A program made the position numbers and the translations under genes. Below the pieces are notes generated by a model that saw only the letters and a list, made by a program, of their open reading frames with translations, had not been told where the DNA came from and did not search any database. A DNA stretch of 64,000 nt, taken from assembly GCA_025699025.1 (NCBI GenBank), contig JAILWJ010000002.1, forward strand, positions 409,857 through 473,856, written 5' to 3'. Below, piece after piece: positions 42,972 to 51,967 of the stretch. Position 1 is the stretch's first letter, and each line of letters opens with the position of its first letter. The stretch comes from Nitrosarchaeum sp. (GTDB lineage Archaea > Thermoproteota > Nitrososphaeria > Nitrososphaerales > Nitrosopumilaceae).

Positions 42972-43193
42972 TTGGATGATGGAAAAAAGATTGCAAAATT
43001 GACAATGAAGGAGATTGTTCTAAAAGGCTCAATTATTGCTATTCTTGTGACTGTTCCATCAGTTATTGCGTTTATCATAAGCTGGACAATCCTTGATGAT
43101 CTCATACAGGCTGCTATTATTGGCGCAGTCATTCATTTTGTTGCAATGGGATTTTCTCTAAAAATTTCAAAAAAATTGATAAAACATGATTGA
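42972..43193 (+). CDS. Small membrane protein, 73 aa
   Basis: Two hydrophobic helices (IIAILVTVPSVIAFIISW and LIQAAIIGAVIHFVAMGF) with basic ends. The frame begins at TTG 42972; an ATG at 43005 would shorten the N-terminus to MKEIVLKG. It overlaps the following winged-helix gene by 8 nt. No family recognised. Confidence 0.6.
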   Translation: MDDGKKIAKLTMKEIVLKGSIIAILVTVPSVIAFIISWTILDDLIQAAIIGAVIHFVAMGFSLKISKKLIKHD

Positions 43194-43542
43194 TACCTCA
43201 AAACTCGAAAAAGATCTCATCTCTGAAATTAATCTGAACTCTATTCAAGCCAAGGTCTTTCTTTTGGTAACTTGTAACGGGAAAATGAATCCACAAAAAA
43301 TCTCTGAGCATTTGCAGATCTCTGCTGAAGATGCGTTGCGGACTTCGAAGGAGTTGATGGCACTGGGTGCGTTCATTGATATCACTGAAACCGAGTTTGA
43401 AGCGATGCATCCTAGATTCACAGCGGTCAATATGTACCGAAAATATTGTGAAAGAAACCATATTGAATTTAAGCGAAATAAGATCGTCGATAATATAGGA
43501 GTAGTTTTAGAAAAGCCGTATGATGATGCAAGAACTAAATAA
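43186..43542 (+). CDS. TrmB-like winged-helix regulator
   Basis: A 118-residue protein with an HTH (NPQKISEHLQISAEDALRTSKELMALG) resembling the DNA-binding half of TrmB regulators or other transcription factors. The opening NSIQAKVFLLVTCNG matches that family's first helix. The C-terminal part is short and carries no sugar-binding domain. It overlaps the small membrane protein upstream, a possible regulator/sensor pair by position only. Confidence 0.72.
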   Translation: MIDTSKLEKDLISEINLNSIQAKVFLLVTCNGKMNPQKISEHLQISAEDALRTSKELMALGAFIDITETEFEAMHPRFTAVNMYRKYCERNHIEFKRNKIVDNIGVVLEKPYDDARTK

Positions 43543-43551
43543 TGCTGAGAA

Positions 43552-43962
43552 ATGGTGGACAATATGACCATGGATACTGAATCCTGTAAGCATCAGCCTG
43601 TGTATTTTGGTGTGATAAATATCAACATAGACGAGCGAACCATCGGCTCTGTGGATGTGTGGAGGTGTGGTGTCTGCAAGAAAAAGTTTTGTGAAGAAAA
43701 ACAACTTGGAATAGAAGAACTGGCAGATTTGGTTGGAATGCCAAAAATTGATCCAGATGCGAAATGGGCAGTATGCGTATGTAAATTACAGCAGGGTAAA
43801 TACCGATGGAAGTTAGTCAAACTAAAAGAAAGTGGCGATATCAAGCATGAATGTGTGGATGAGCAGGTGGTTTCACTTAAGGTGAAGGATTTCAAAATTG
43901 AGGATGACAAACACTGGAGCTTTTTAGTTGACGATCATGTAAACAAGGCTGTTGAAATCTAA
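43552..43962 (+). CDS. Hypothetical protein with Cys pairs, 136 aa
   Basis: Contains a CGVCKKKFC motif (residues about 40-48) and CVCK (residues about 77-80) that could coordinate metal, with acidic C-terminus. No known family identified. It belongs to a run of small same-strand genes (42972-44255). Confidence 0.62.
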   Translation: MVDNMTMDTESCKHQPVYFGVININIDERTIGSVDVWRCGVCKKKFCEEKQLGIEELADLVGMPKIDPDAKWAVCVCKLQQGKYRWKLVKLKESGDIKHECVDEQVVSLKVKDFKIEDDKHWSFLVDDHVNKAVEI

Positions 43963-43970
43963 ATTCAAAA

Positions 43971-44255
43971 ATGAATCTCAAAGTGCACATCAACAATATA
44001 CATGGAAGCCAGATGGCTGCAAAGATTATTGGCAAATTTACAATAGATGATCACACGTTTCGCTTCACTGCAATTGCATTTGGCAGGATTGGGGGTCAAA
44101 ACGTCGGTGCAAAAATCTCCAAAACCACTGAAAAAGAACTAGAAAAACTAGGCTATGATGTGGATGATGTGATTTTATCTCTCCAGAAAAGTCTTTTGCA
44201 GGGAGATCTTACTTTGCCAGAAGGGTTGAAGCGAGAATCTTTTGTAGATGACTAG
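43971..44255 (+). CDS. Hypothetical protein, 94 aa
   Basis: Small soluble protein ([39 protein letters not shown]) with no recognised motif. It follows the preceding gene by 8 nt and overlaps the convergent mtnP by 4 nt. Real by spacing and codon character; function unknown. Confidence 0.62.
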   Translation: MNLKVHINNIHGSQMAAKIIGKFTIDDHTFRFTAIAFGRIGGQNVGAKISKTTEKELEKLGYDVDDVILSLQKSLLQGDLTLPEGLKRESFVDD

Positions 44256-45043
44256 AATTCTGCTTCTTCTAGGGCTTTTGCACATGAACAACTTCGTGTT
44301 TTAGGAATCTTATCAATCAACTCAGTCAACACAAGTTTTGTTCTTTCAACATTTTTTGATAATGTTTCTAGTACCTCTTTTGCAGTCACTGGCTTTTCTG
44401 CCCAGACATCATAGTCTGTAACAGTTGAAATTGATGCATAACACATCTGTGCCTCTCTTGCAAGCTGGCATTCTGGAACCAGTGTCATCCCAATTATCTC
44501 TGCGCCAGTAGTTCTGTAGAACTTTGATTCGGCTTTTGTAGAAAATCTTGGACCCTGTATGCAGACGTATGTGCAGTCCTTGTGGATTTCAAAGTCCTGC
44601 TTGCCTACTACGTCTAAAATTGATGACTGTAATTCCGGGCAGAACGGATCTGCCACAGAGATGTGTATGACTCGACCCATCTCTGAAAAAGAACCCTCCC
44701 TTGCCTTTGTAAAGTCTAGAAATTGCGTAGGTAATGCAAAGTGGCCTGGCGCTACTTCCTCTTTGAGGCTGCCCACCGCTGATGGTGCAATAATTCTAGT
44801 TACTCCAAGCTCTTTGAACGCCCAAATGTTTGCCCTGTAATTGATCATGTGCGGTGGGATAGAGTGTTTTTTTCCGTGTCTTGGCAGAAACGCAATTTTT
44901 CTTCCCTTGAATGTGCCTACTGTTATTTTGTCTGATGGTTTTCCATATGGGGTGTCCATCTCAATCTCTTGAGGGTTCTCCAACAATCCTGAATCATATA
45001 TTCCGGTACCTCCAAAAATTCCAATCTCTACGTCTTTTTCCAC
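44252..45043 (-). CDS. mtnP: S-methyl-5'-thioadenosine phosphorylase
   Basis: Phosphorolysis of methylthioadenosine to adenine and methylthioribose 1-phosphate, recycling the by-product of polyamine synthesis. The 263-residue trimeric PNP-family protein has [34 protein letters not shown] and [16 protein letters not shown] motifs as in MTAP. It shares one base with the upstream apt gene (stop/start), whose product uses the adenine it releases. Confidence 0.95.
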   Translation of the reverse strand: MEKDVEIGIFGGTGIYDSGLLENPQEIEMDTPYGKPSDKITVGTFKGRKIAFLPRHGKKHSIPPHMINYRANIWAFKELGVTRIIAPSAVGSLKEEVAPGHFALPTQFLDFTKAREGSFSEMGRVIHISVADPFCPELQSSILDVVGKQDFEIHKDCTYVCIQGPRFSTKAESKFYRTTGAEIIGMTLVPECQLAREAQMCYASISTVTDYDVWAEKPVTAKEVLETLSKNVERTKLVLTELIDKIPKTRSCSCAKALEEAEF

Positions 45044-45555
45044 TAGTATTTCACCAATGATTTACAATTGTAACTGCTAATGCCTTTCATTCCGTTTAAT
45101 TCTGTTAGTTCTATGATGAATGCAAATCCTGAAATTTTGCCGCCAACCTTCTCAACTAGTTTTGCAGATGCCTTGGCAGTTCCTCCAGTAGCTAACAGGT
45201 CATCGCAAATTATGACTTTTTGACCCTCCTCTATGATGTCTTTTTGAATTTCAACCGTGTCCTGACCATATTCTATTTTGTATGAAATCTTTGTAGTCTT
45301 TCCGGGCAGCTTGCCTGCCTTTCTAATCATCACCATTCCTTTGTTGTATCTTGCAGCAAGGATGCATGCAAGTATGAATCCTCTTGATTCAATTCCTGCA
45401 AATATGTCTACGTCTTTTGGGTGGAAATACTTTGCAAACTCGTCTGCAATGTATGATAGTGCCGATGAATCTTTTAAGATTGGACTAAAATCTCTAAACA
45501 AAATCCCTTTTTTAGGAAAATTTGGATATTCTGAGATCTTCTCCTTTAGATTCAT
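45043..45555 (-). CDS. apt: Adenine phosphoribosyltransferase
   Basis: Converts adenine and PRPP to AMP. The PRPP motif [17 protein letters not shown] is complete, as is [10 protein letters not shown] and [10 protein letters not shown]. 170 residues is standard. Forms a two-gene salvage operon with mtnP: methylthioadenosine to adenine to AMP. Confidence 0.96.
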   Translation of the reverse strand: MNLKEKISEYPNFPKKGILFRDFSPILKDSSALSYIADEFAKYFHPKDVDIFAGIESRGFILACILAARYNKGMVMIRKAGKLPGKTTKISYKIEYGQDTVEIQKDIIEEGQKVIICDDLLATGGTAKASAKLVEKVGGKISGFAFIIELTELNGMKGISSYNCKSLVKY

Positions 45556-45593
45556 AAAAAATCTCAGAACAAGCGGAATAAAATTGTTTGAAC

Positions 45594-47729
45594 TTAGCTC
45601 AATTCCAAGGTAGTTTCTGCCGAGTTGTACCCATCTTTAGCTTTGAACGTGTATGTTCCTGGCTCTATGCCATCTGGTACATTCCATGGCACTATCACCT
45701 TTCCTGCACCTGTGGCGGGAGGTGGTGATAGCTTTGCTATGTTTTCTCCGTTTGATTTGACTATGTCTATCTCTACTGATCCTTTTGCACCCTGAACAAC
45801 AATTTCTACTCTTTTCTGCTTAGTTGTGGAATCTGAAATATGTGTTGCAGAAATTATCATTCCTTCTACTTGTACTGCTGATACCTCTAGATCTACTGTG
45901 CTAAAGTTTGAACCACTCACTGCTTTTATCTGCCATTTGCCTGGTTGGGCATCTGACGGAAATCTAAACCCGTCTTCTGATATTTTTCCTGTTTTATCTG
46001 AAAATGTTTCTTTGACCTTTACCTCTTTACCATCTGGACTGTATAATGTTATTGTCAAAATTACATTGGGATTTGTATTTCCTAATATCAAAATTGAGTC
46101 TCCTGGGTTGTATTGCAGTTTTGTAGTGTTAATTTTGATGGTTCCAGATCCTGTCTGTAATCCAACCGTAAACACTTCGGTACTTTTTGATGCACCTTTG
46201 CTGACTACTGCTGTATATCCTCCAGATGAATATCCTTTGAGATCTAGCTCATAAGTACCTCTTCCATCTGGCTTTAGTGTGATTGAAATTGGATCTCCTT
46301 TTGGTTTTTCAGATGGATCTATTATTAACATGCTCAATGCTTCTGATGGTTTTCCCGAAAATGTGATCAGTGCTTTTTCAGATGATTTGTAATTTAGCTT
46401 GTCAAATTCAAAATTCACCGGAATTGAAGGCAGTTCTCCCAATCCTGCATAAATGAATTCCTTGTTCTTGCCTTGGGTGGCAATCAGTGTCCATGTGCCT
46501 TCCTTGTCTACATTTGCAATTGTTGGATATTCAAATTCTATGAGTCCTGATTCATCCACTTGAATAATGTCTGAAAATCTTTCCTTACCCAAAGGATCTT
46601 CTAGTATTAACTCTAATGGGATGTTTGGTAACGCGGTACCATTGAATTTCATTGTATTACCCGGCTCAAATCTTAGTGTCTCGGGAGTGATGATGATTAC
46701 TTTAGATGATTCAACACTCCAGCTTTCTGTTATTTTCTCTCTCCCGTCAGAAATTTCTGCAGTGTATCGTCCAAACGGTGCATCTACTGGAACTATGATC
46801 GGTTCAGCTAATTTCCAATCTCCTTTGGAATCTATTTCTGCAGTCCTCGTGTTGATTATTTCTCCTGACGGATTGTGTATTTTTGCTGTAATTGCACTTT
46901 TTGGTTGACCTGTACCAGTAATTTCTAACATGTCTCCTCTATGTATTACGTCTGCAATTCCTTTGACTGTAAGTTTGACGTTTTCTGTATCTGGTACTTT
47001 AGTTGTTGCAGCACCCAACCTTAAACTGATTGACTTTTCATTACCTTTTTTGTCTTTGACAGTGAAATCTACTCTTTCTGACTCTACCTTTTCTGGAACT
47101 TTCATGGTAGTCATAAAGTATCCTGCATCATTTGTAACAAAGCTTCCAACTTTCTTCGAATCTATGAAGAAATCAAATTCTTGAACTGCTCCAAAGTTTT
47201 CTCCTGTAACTCTGATATTGGAATTAACGTTTGGTTTCTCTGGTATGATTCTAAATACTGAATTTGACAAAACCCCTTCACCAGAAGCAACTGTACTGGA
47301 TTTTGGATTTGGTTGTGGTTTTTGAATCTCTCCTGCGACTGACTTTCCAGTGTCAATCTCATTTTGCGTTCTGTCTAGTGCTTTCCAATTAATTCCTGAA
47401 GATATCTTGTCGGTTTTAATTCCAAATTTTATCGAGTCTCCTGGTTTTACAGGCTCTGGCGATGTGAACACTATTACTCCTTGAGGTGTTCTCTCACCGG
47501 TCCACCCTTTCTCAGTTTTAAATGACTGAAAACTAGCCTCGCTTCCTAGCCACATTCTAAATGAACTCACGTCTTTTGTTCCTTTATTTGTAAATTCTAT
47601 TATTGTAGTCTCCTCAAATGCGACACTTTCTGCATTGATTGTTTGAGCATAAACGTTAGGAATGACTGAAACGCCGATAGAAAATACAAGAAACAAAAGG
47701 AAAATTCCTCCAATCGAGAATTTATTCAT
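45594..47729 (-). CDS. Large exported Ig-like multidomain protein
   Basis: A 711-residue secreted protein. Signal peptide FSIGGIFLLFLVFSIGVSVI ending NVYAQ, then a string of about six beta-sandwich modules, each roughly 85-100 residues, with recurring phrases (PGDSI, EITGTGQP, KFNGTALP, DPSEKPKGD, ILGNTNPN, PDGKEVKV). These resemble the MG2/Ig-like repeats of surface and adhesion proteins. The longest frame starts at ATG 47747, but ATG 47729 lies 27 nt from a TTTAAG box and gives a compact signal peptide. Likely part of the cell surface or extracellular matrix; no enzyme motif. Confidence 0.78.
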   Translation of the reverse strand: MNKFSIGGIFLLFLVFSIGVSVIPNVYAQTINAESVAFEETTIIEFTNKGTKDVSSFRMWLGSEASFQSFKTEKGWTGERTPQGVIVFTSPEPVKPGDSIKFGIKTDKISSGINWKALDRTQNEIDTGKSVAGEIQKPQPNPKSSTVASGEGVLSNSVFRIIPEKPNVNSNIRVTGENFGAVQEFDFFIDSKKVGSFVTNDAGYFMTTMKVPEKVESERVDFTVKDKKGNEKSISLRLGAATTKVPDTENVKLTVKGIADVIHRGDMLEITGTGQPKSAITAKIHNPSGEIINTRTAEIDSKGDWKLAEPIIVPVDAPFGRYTAEISDGREKITESWSVESSKVIIITPETLRFEPGNTMKFNGTALPNIPLELILEDPLGKERFSDIIQVDESGLIEFEYPTIANVDKEGTWTLIATQGKNKEFIYAGLGELPSIPVNFEFDKLNYKSSEKALITFSGKPSEALSMLIIDPSEKPKGDPISITLKPDGRGTYELDLKGYSSGGYTAVVSKGASKSTEVFTVGLQTGSGTIKINTTKLQYNPGDSILILGNTNPNVILTITLYSPDGKEVKVKETFSDKTGKISEDGFRFPSDAQPGKWQIKAVSGSNFSTVDLEVSAVQVEGMIISATHISDSTTKQKRVEIVVQGAKGSVEIDIVKSNGENIAKLSPPPATGAGKVIVPWNVPDGIEPGTYTFKAKDGYNSAETTLELS

Positions 47730-47753
47730 AAATTTAATCCGTCTCATCTCTCA

Positions 47754-47759
47754 CTTAAA
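47754..47759 (-). promoter_or_regulatory. Box A promoter of the exported Ig-like protein
   Basis: TTTAAG on the minus strand, centred about 27 nt upstream of ATG 47729 but only about 9 nt from ATG 47747; decides the start in favour of 47729. Confidence 0.5.
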
Positions 47760-47825
47760 TCTTAAAGAGGATTTGTCTTTTTTGTATTTCTTACTTGAGT
47801 ATCATTAATCCGTAATGCTCTTTAA

Positions 47826-49919
47826 CTACGCTCTTGAGCGTTGGTATTTGGCCAAATCTGGTTTTGTTGCAGCATTTTGGTATTGTCTTATTCTCTCTGC
47901 AATCATTCTGTATAGTGATCTGAATTGATCCTTGGTCTTATCTGAGAGAAAATCTGTCTCTTCCAACGCAATTTTTTCACAAATATATCTGGTAATCTCC
48001 TCGTTATCGAATCTTCCCCAGTCGTCTTCTCTGTGATCCTCCCATATGCTTGCAAGGCTTTCTAATACCCCTTTCTTTTCTTTAGACAGGATGTCTTGGG
48101 GTGTGAGGTTTGAGTATCCCTCATGTCTTAATTTGATCTCATATGTCTGATTTACTGCATGCAAATAGTCCTCAAGAACGATATAGTCCTCGATTGATTC
48201 TAGCTTTTTTGCCTCTCTTTCAAAGAATATTGTTTGGATGGGTGAAAAATCATTTGAGACAAGTTGTGATGAGATCTGTTTTGATTCATCTGAATTGTCT
48301 AGCAGGATAAACGTCCTATATCCGTGATTTCTGTAAAAAATTGCCAACGGCAACACTGAATTTTTGCTATATGCAGCTACCACATTTAGCGGATTCATCG
48401 AGATATTCGGATCCTGCAAAAACTTGTCAAATGCATTAAGATACATTGCATCTGACATTGTTTCTACAATTATGACTGGCCTTGAGTTGGTTCCAATCTC
48501 TCTGTCTACTATTGATTCCACCAACCCTCTTGACAACCCATAAAGAATCGGCGTCAGCGTCTTGTCGTCTGCATTCCAATAGTCATAAAATATCCTGCTG
48601 AGGTGCTTTTTCCTATCAAGTTCTACGACCAAAAGATTTCCCGGAGTATAGTCAAAAATCATAAACGGCGAGTGAGTTGCATACAGAACTTGGTTTGATC
48701 CTGCCAATCCTCTTAACAAATCAGAAATTCCCATCTGCTGTGTTGGATGAAGGTTCCTGGCAGGTTCATCTAAAAGGAGTATTGCCTCTTTCAGCTCCGC
48801 TCTCTGTGTCTCGGCTGCAAAGTTTACAATAAATGAAAAGGTCCACTTGAATCCCTCTGCCCTTCTGTTTAACAGACCTGTGTTGGTAATTGTCCCGTCT
48901 TTGTGCACATCTGAGATTACAACACTCATGATATTTCCTGGATTGTATCTCAGGTCAACATGGATGGGATCTCCTTTCCATGCTGGATTGAGCTTGCTTG
49001 TTAGTCTGTTACTTGCAGTATTGAGAATCTTTATGCATTTTGAAGGGGTTTCTTTGACCTCGTCTAATTCCTTAATGTCTAGTTCTGCCAAGTAAAAGAG
49101 ATTCCTAACTGTCTCTGCCTTGTCAAACTCCTCGATATACTCAATTGATTCTGCTCTTGCCCCCCTTTCCTCTCTTAGGTATTCGTTTAGGTTGATGTTT
49201 CCGTAGATTTTTTTATAGTCTGAAAAATACACAAAGCGTGGATGTAACTGCGATGCAAGAAAATTCTCCAATGCGGTTTTTTCACTTTCACCGCTAAGAA
49301 AGTTTGAAAACTGGTTTTCTGGATTTTCGTATATCTTTTCCCATTCCTGTATTACTTTTGGTTCCTGAATTGCGATAACGTGAAATTGATTGCTAAATTC
49401 TGCTATGCCGCTGTCAAATGCTTCTTGGTTCTTTGGCGGGTTGCCCTCAAAGAAACTGGTGTCTATCTGGATTCTTAGATGGTTTGGGATTGTGTCTAAA
49501 AAGCTAATTATTTTTTTTGTAAAATTTTCCCAAGAGTTCAACCCTTTGTTTTCATCTTCGCTTAACTGGATATCATCAAACTCGTATTGGACTCTTGGGT
49601 TGTTATTTGTTCTATAGAGTCTTATTTTTCTAATTTCCGGCAAGTTTGGAAATCTCTCTTTTATGAGTCTGATTTCATTGGAACTAAGCTCAAATTCTCC
49701 CTCTGCAAGTCTGATCTCGTTTTTCAACTCCTCGGACATCTCGTCACAAAGGTCCAATTCTGAAATAATCTCGTCCTTATTTAGTAGAGTCAATGCCTGG
49801 AGGATTGTTGTCTTTCCACTCTCGTTTCTTCCTACAAATGCAGCCAAATCCCCTACGTTGATTTCGCCCGAGTCATGAATGCAACGGTATGCTCTAACTC
49901 GAAATTTTCTAAGTCGCAT
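47826..49919 (-). CDS. OLD-family ATPase with TOPRIM nuclease-like domain
   Basis: A 697-residue protein. N-terminal ABC-type ATPase: Walker A GRNESGKTT (residues 30-38), a long inserted helical region (about 60-340), signature-like NRRAEGFKWTFSF (351-363), Walker B LLLDEP (381-386), H-loop YATHSPF (413-419). C-terminal TOPRIM-like part: IIVETMSDAMYL (483-494, Glu486) and ILLDNSDES (538-546, D541, D544). This is the OLD family (overcoming lysogenisation defect), ATP-regulated nucleases of anti-phage systems such as Gabija (GajA). It starts at ATG 49919, sharing a base with the TGA of the 106-residue gene, so the two form a coupled pair. No helicase partner (GajB) is present. Confidence 0.87.
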   Translation of the reverse strand: MRLRKFRVRAYRCIHDSGEINVGDLAAFVGRNESGKTTILQALTLLNKDEIISELDLCDEMSEELKNEIRLAEGEFELSSNEIRLIKERFPNLPEIRKIRLYRTNNNPRVQYEFDDIQLSEDENKGLNSWENFTKKIISFLDTIPNHLRIQIDTSFFEGNPPKNQEAFDSGIAEFSNQFHVIAIQEPKVIQEWEKIYENPENQFSNFLSGESEKTALENFLASQLHPRFVYFSDYKKIYGNINLNEYLREERGARAESIEYIEEFDKAETVRNLFYLAELDIKELDEVKETPSKCIKILNTASNRLTSKLNPAWKGDPIHVDLRYNPGNIMSVVISDVHKDGTITNTGLLNRRAEGFKWTFSFIVNFAAETQRAELKEAILLLDEPARNLHPTQQMGISDLLRGLAGSNQVLYATHSPFMIFDYTPGNLLVVELDRKKHLSRIFYDYWNADDKTLTPILYGLSRGLVESIVDREIGTNSRPVIIVETMSDAMYLNAFDKFLQDPNISMNPLNVVAAYSKNSVLPLAIFYRNHGYRTFILLDNSDESKQISSQLVSNDFSPIQTIFFEREAKKLESIEDYIVLEDYLHAVNQTYEIKLRHEGYSNLTPQDILSKEKKGVLESLASIWEDHREDDWGRFDNEEITRYICEKIALEETDFLSDKTKDQFRSLYRMIAERIRQYQNAATKPDLAKYQRSRA

Positions 49920-50239
49920 CAAGCGATATTTAGTTGGCTACGATTTAACTCATTCGTCAAATTCATAGTCGTTTCCCAAGTCACCAAATAGACGTTGACT
50001 GGAACAGAAAAACAAGAATCATCTGAATACTCGGTTGGTGTCTTTATACCATTCCAATAAATTCTGTGTAATGCGATCGCCCTCTCCAGACTGAGCATGA
50101 TTTCTAGTGTGCCTGTGTGATTTGTGCACTCAAGGAGTCTTATTACCTGTTCTGACATTTCTGATGCTGTGCATATTTTGGAAAATATTGAAAACCAAAT
50201 CCGTTGTTCATAGTTATTGTGTCTTGATGTGTATTTCAC
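49919..50239 (-). CDS. Unknown 106-aa protein coupled to the OLD gene
   Basis: First gene of a two-gene unit with the OLD ATPase; its TGA and the OLD ATG overlap (TGATG). The sequence is helical in the first half (EQRIWFSIFSKICTASEMSEQVIRLLE, in parts) with a C-terminal strand-rich part (FSVPVNVYLVTWETT). Three Cys, no zinc pattern, no membrane helix. No family recognised. The coupling suggests a partner, inhibitor or specificity subunit of the OLD enzyme. Upstream lies an AT-rich promoter region of about 170 nt. Confidence 0.65.
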   Translation of the reverse strand: MKYTSRHNNYEQRIWFSIFSKICTASEMSEQVIRLLECTNHTGTLEIMLSLERAIALHRIYWNGIKTPTEYSDDSCFSVPVNVYLVTWETTMNLTNELNRSQLNIA

Positions 50240-50407
50240 ATGTTATGTTGATCAATCATACCAAATTAATTTGTGTTTTTATGATGTTAAATTTCATTTA
50301 TAATGTCAATTTTTTATTTAAGTCTGTTTGAAATATGATTTATTTTCAAATACTCTTTAATTTTTTAAATAGTTTTTCTTAAATATTATTTTTAATTACT
50401 CTACGTA

Positions 50408-50647
50408 ATGACAACTGCTTTTGTTTTAATCAATAGCAAATTAGGCAAAGAAGGCGATATCATTGAAGATCTAAAACATATTGATTCTGTCAAAGAAGTG
50501 CGTGGAACATTTGGTGCCTATGATATAATTGCCAAAGTAGAAAATGATAAAAAAGACGATCTACGTGATGTGATTACTTGGGGAATTAGAAAGATGGACA
50601 ATGTCAGATCTACTCTCACCCTGATGGAAGTCACAGAACAAAACTAA
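50408..50647 (+). CDS. Stand-alone Lrp/AsnC RAM-domain protein
   Basis: A 79-residue protein that is just the effector-binding RAM domain: AFVLINSKLGKEGDIIEDLK, VKEVRGTFGAYDIIAKVE, RSTLTLMEV. Without an HTH it may assemble with full-length Lrp proteins or act as an amino-acid sensor by itself. It is nearly the twin of the partial protein at the start of the window (GTFGAYDI, TLTLM). Confidence 0.88.
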   Translation: MTTAFVLINSKLGKEGDIIEDLKHIDSVKEVRGTFGAYDIIAKVENDKKDDLRDVITWGIRKMDNVRSTLTLMEVTEQN

Positions 50648-50726
50648 TCACAACGCATCAAAACTATTGAATTCATGCGTTGGCCAGTCGCTTCATCTGT
50701 TCATTAACAGTGTTCTCAAAATGACA

Positions 50727-51260
50727 CTATGATTTGTAATGATATCTATCAATTCCATCTCTATCGATGCTATTTTTCATGTATGTTTTTTCTTCATCCT
50801 TTGAATGATCAATAATTGTTATCTCTTCGTCAAATTTTTTGTTTGGGATTAACATTTCCTTTTGTGTGTTATCTAGATGGACAATGGTTTTTGTAAGCCC
50901 AATCTGTGTGATTATCCCGTGTTTTCCTTTAAACTCGATCTTGCTGCCTATGTTGATTCTTCTTCCCAGTGATATGCTCATGCCTGAAATTGCGTTTTGC
51001 AGTTTGTTCAGATATACAAAAGTAAAAAACAACAAAAACGCACTCAATGAAGTGACCACTTCAATTGCAGGCGAAAGAATCTTCATGTTGCTTGCAATGT
51101 ATACTGTCTCAATTATTGCAATTATTATGAAGATGACTCCAGTTGCTTTGTGAGAGCCTGATAACGTCTTAAATTTTGTATATTCTATAACTTTGATGGT
51201 TATTACAACAATTCCAGTAATGGCAACAGATAAAATCACGTTCAAAATATTCTGCTCCAT
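50727..51260 (-). CDS. Small MscS-type mechanosensitive channel
   Basis: A 177-residue protein with three or four TM helices (VILSVAITGIVVITIKVI, ATGVIFIIIAIIETVYIA, VVTSLSAFLLFFTFVYLN), the pore-lining-like AISGMSISLGRRI, and the beta domain (INIGSKIEFKGKHGIITQIGLTKTIV in parts, IPNKKF). This is the minimal MscS core without the C-terminal cage. It lies about 700 nt from the ectoine operon, in the opposite orientation; in Nitrosopumilus maritimus an mscS-type gene is linked to ectABCD, so a joint role in osmotic stress is plausible. Confidence 0.82.
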   Translation of the reverse strand: MEQNILNVILSVAITGIVVITIKVIEYTKFKTLSGSHKATGVIFIIIAIIETVYIASNMKILSPAIEVVTSLSAFLLFFTFVYLNKLQNAISGMSISLGRRINIGSKIEFKGKHGIITQIGLTKTIVHLDNTQKEMLIPNKKFDEEITIIDHSKDEEKTYMKNSIDRDGIDRYHYKS

Positions 51261-51479
51261 TTTATTTTAATTGATGAAATTTGAATAAAACAATCTATTC
51301 TATTTCATTGTGATATTCTCAGTTTTAGCTTATTTTATAGATCTACTGTTAGTTCATGGTGATGTGCTTGTTGAAAAAACTAATCATGGTTTGTCATTGA
51401 TATGTTATGTCAACAGACTCATTTAATTTCAATTAGTTAGCTTATGAGTTTTTAATACTTATTTTTACGAAACTATGAT

Positions 51480-51740
51480 GTGCATTCTTCTTTTTTACTT
51501 CTTACATGTACTGTTGATAAAAATATTGAAGTTGCAAACGAGCTTCAAAAGATTGGAGGAATTGAGGAAGCTATTCCTGTATATGGATCATATGATTGTG
51601 TTGTAAAGACCGAAAAGATGCCTCCTGAGGATGTTGTGGAATTAGTTTCATCAACCGTCCGTTTTTTAGATAATGTGCATACTGTTCTGACTCTGTACTC
51701 TGCGCCTCCAAAATTCATTCAAGACCTCAATGTTCGATAA
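51480..51740 (+). CDS. Stand-alone Lrp/AsnC RAM-domain protein
   Basis: An 86-residue RAM-only protein (SSFLLLTCTVDKNIEVANEL, IPVYGSYDCVVKTE, DNVHTVLTLYSAPP), more divergent than the other two in this window. Start is GTG at 51480 with a TTTTTAATA box about 30 nt upstream. Probably an effector-binding partner of Lrp-type regulators; possible link to the adjacent ectoine genes is only by position. Confidence 0.85.
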   Translation: MHSSFLLLTCTVDKNIEVANELQKIGGIEEAIPVYGSYDCVVKTEKMPPEDVVELVSSTVRFLDNVHTVLTLYSAPPKFIQDLNVR

Positions 51741-51897
51741 TCCAAAGCTCACCATTTTCATCTATGAGGAGTCTATAGTGGTGGAAAATAAAAGAGGCAG
51801 GCAAAAACAATTTCCGCGTTGCGGCATTACGAATGTTGAACAGTTCATTTTTGATATGGCCAAGCATGGAAAACTAGATGAGCTGTTGGTTGAATAA
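51730..51897 (+). CDS. Small hypothetical protein, 55 aa
   Basis: ATG-initiated frame of 56 codons that begins inside the end of the RAM gene (11-nt overlap) and ends at TAA 51895-51897. Peptide MFDNPKLTIFIYEESIVVEN ... KRGRQKQFPRCG ... ELLVE has a balanced, protein-like composition. The overlap pattern is common here. No family recognised; confidence is moderate because the frame is short. Confidence 0.45.
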   Translation: MFDNPKLTIFIYEESIVVENKRGRQKQFPRCGITNVEQFIFDMAKHGKLDELLVE

Positions 51898-51967
51898 AAA
51901 ATATAGCTGAATTTCAACTTACAAGCTTACAAAAGATTAACTTTTCTAATTTGGATGATATATTCAT

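Noticed and set aside
49919..50239. Toxin-antitoxin reading of the OLD pair
   Set aside because: The small protein lacks a recognisable antitoxin DNA-binding fold and the large one is an ATPase/TOPRIM enzyme, so a defence-type or repair pair is the better description.
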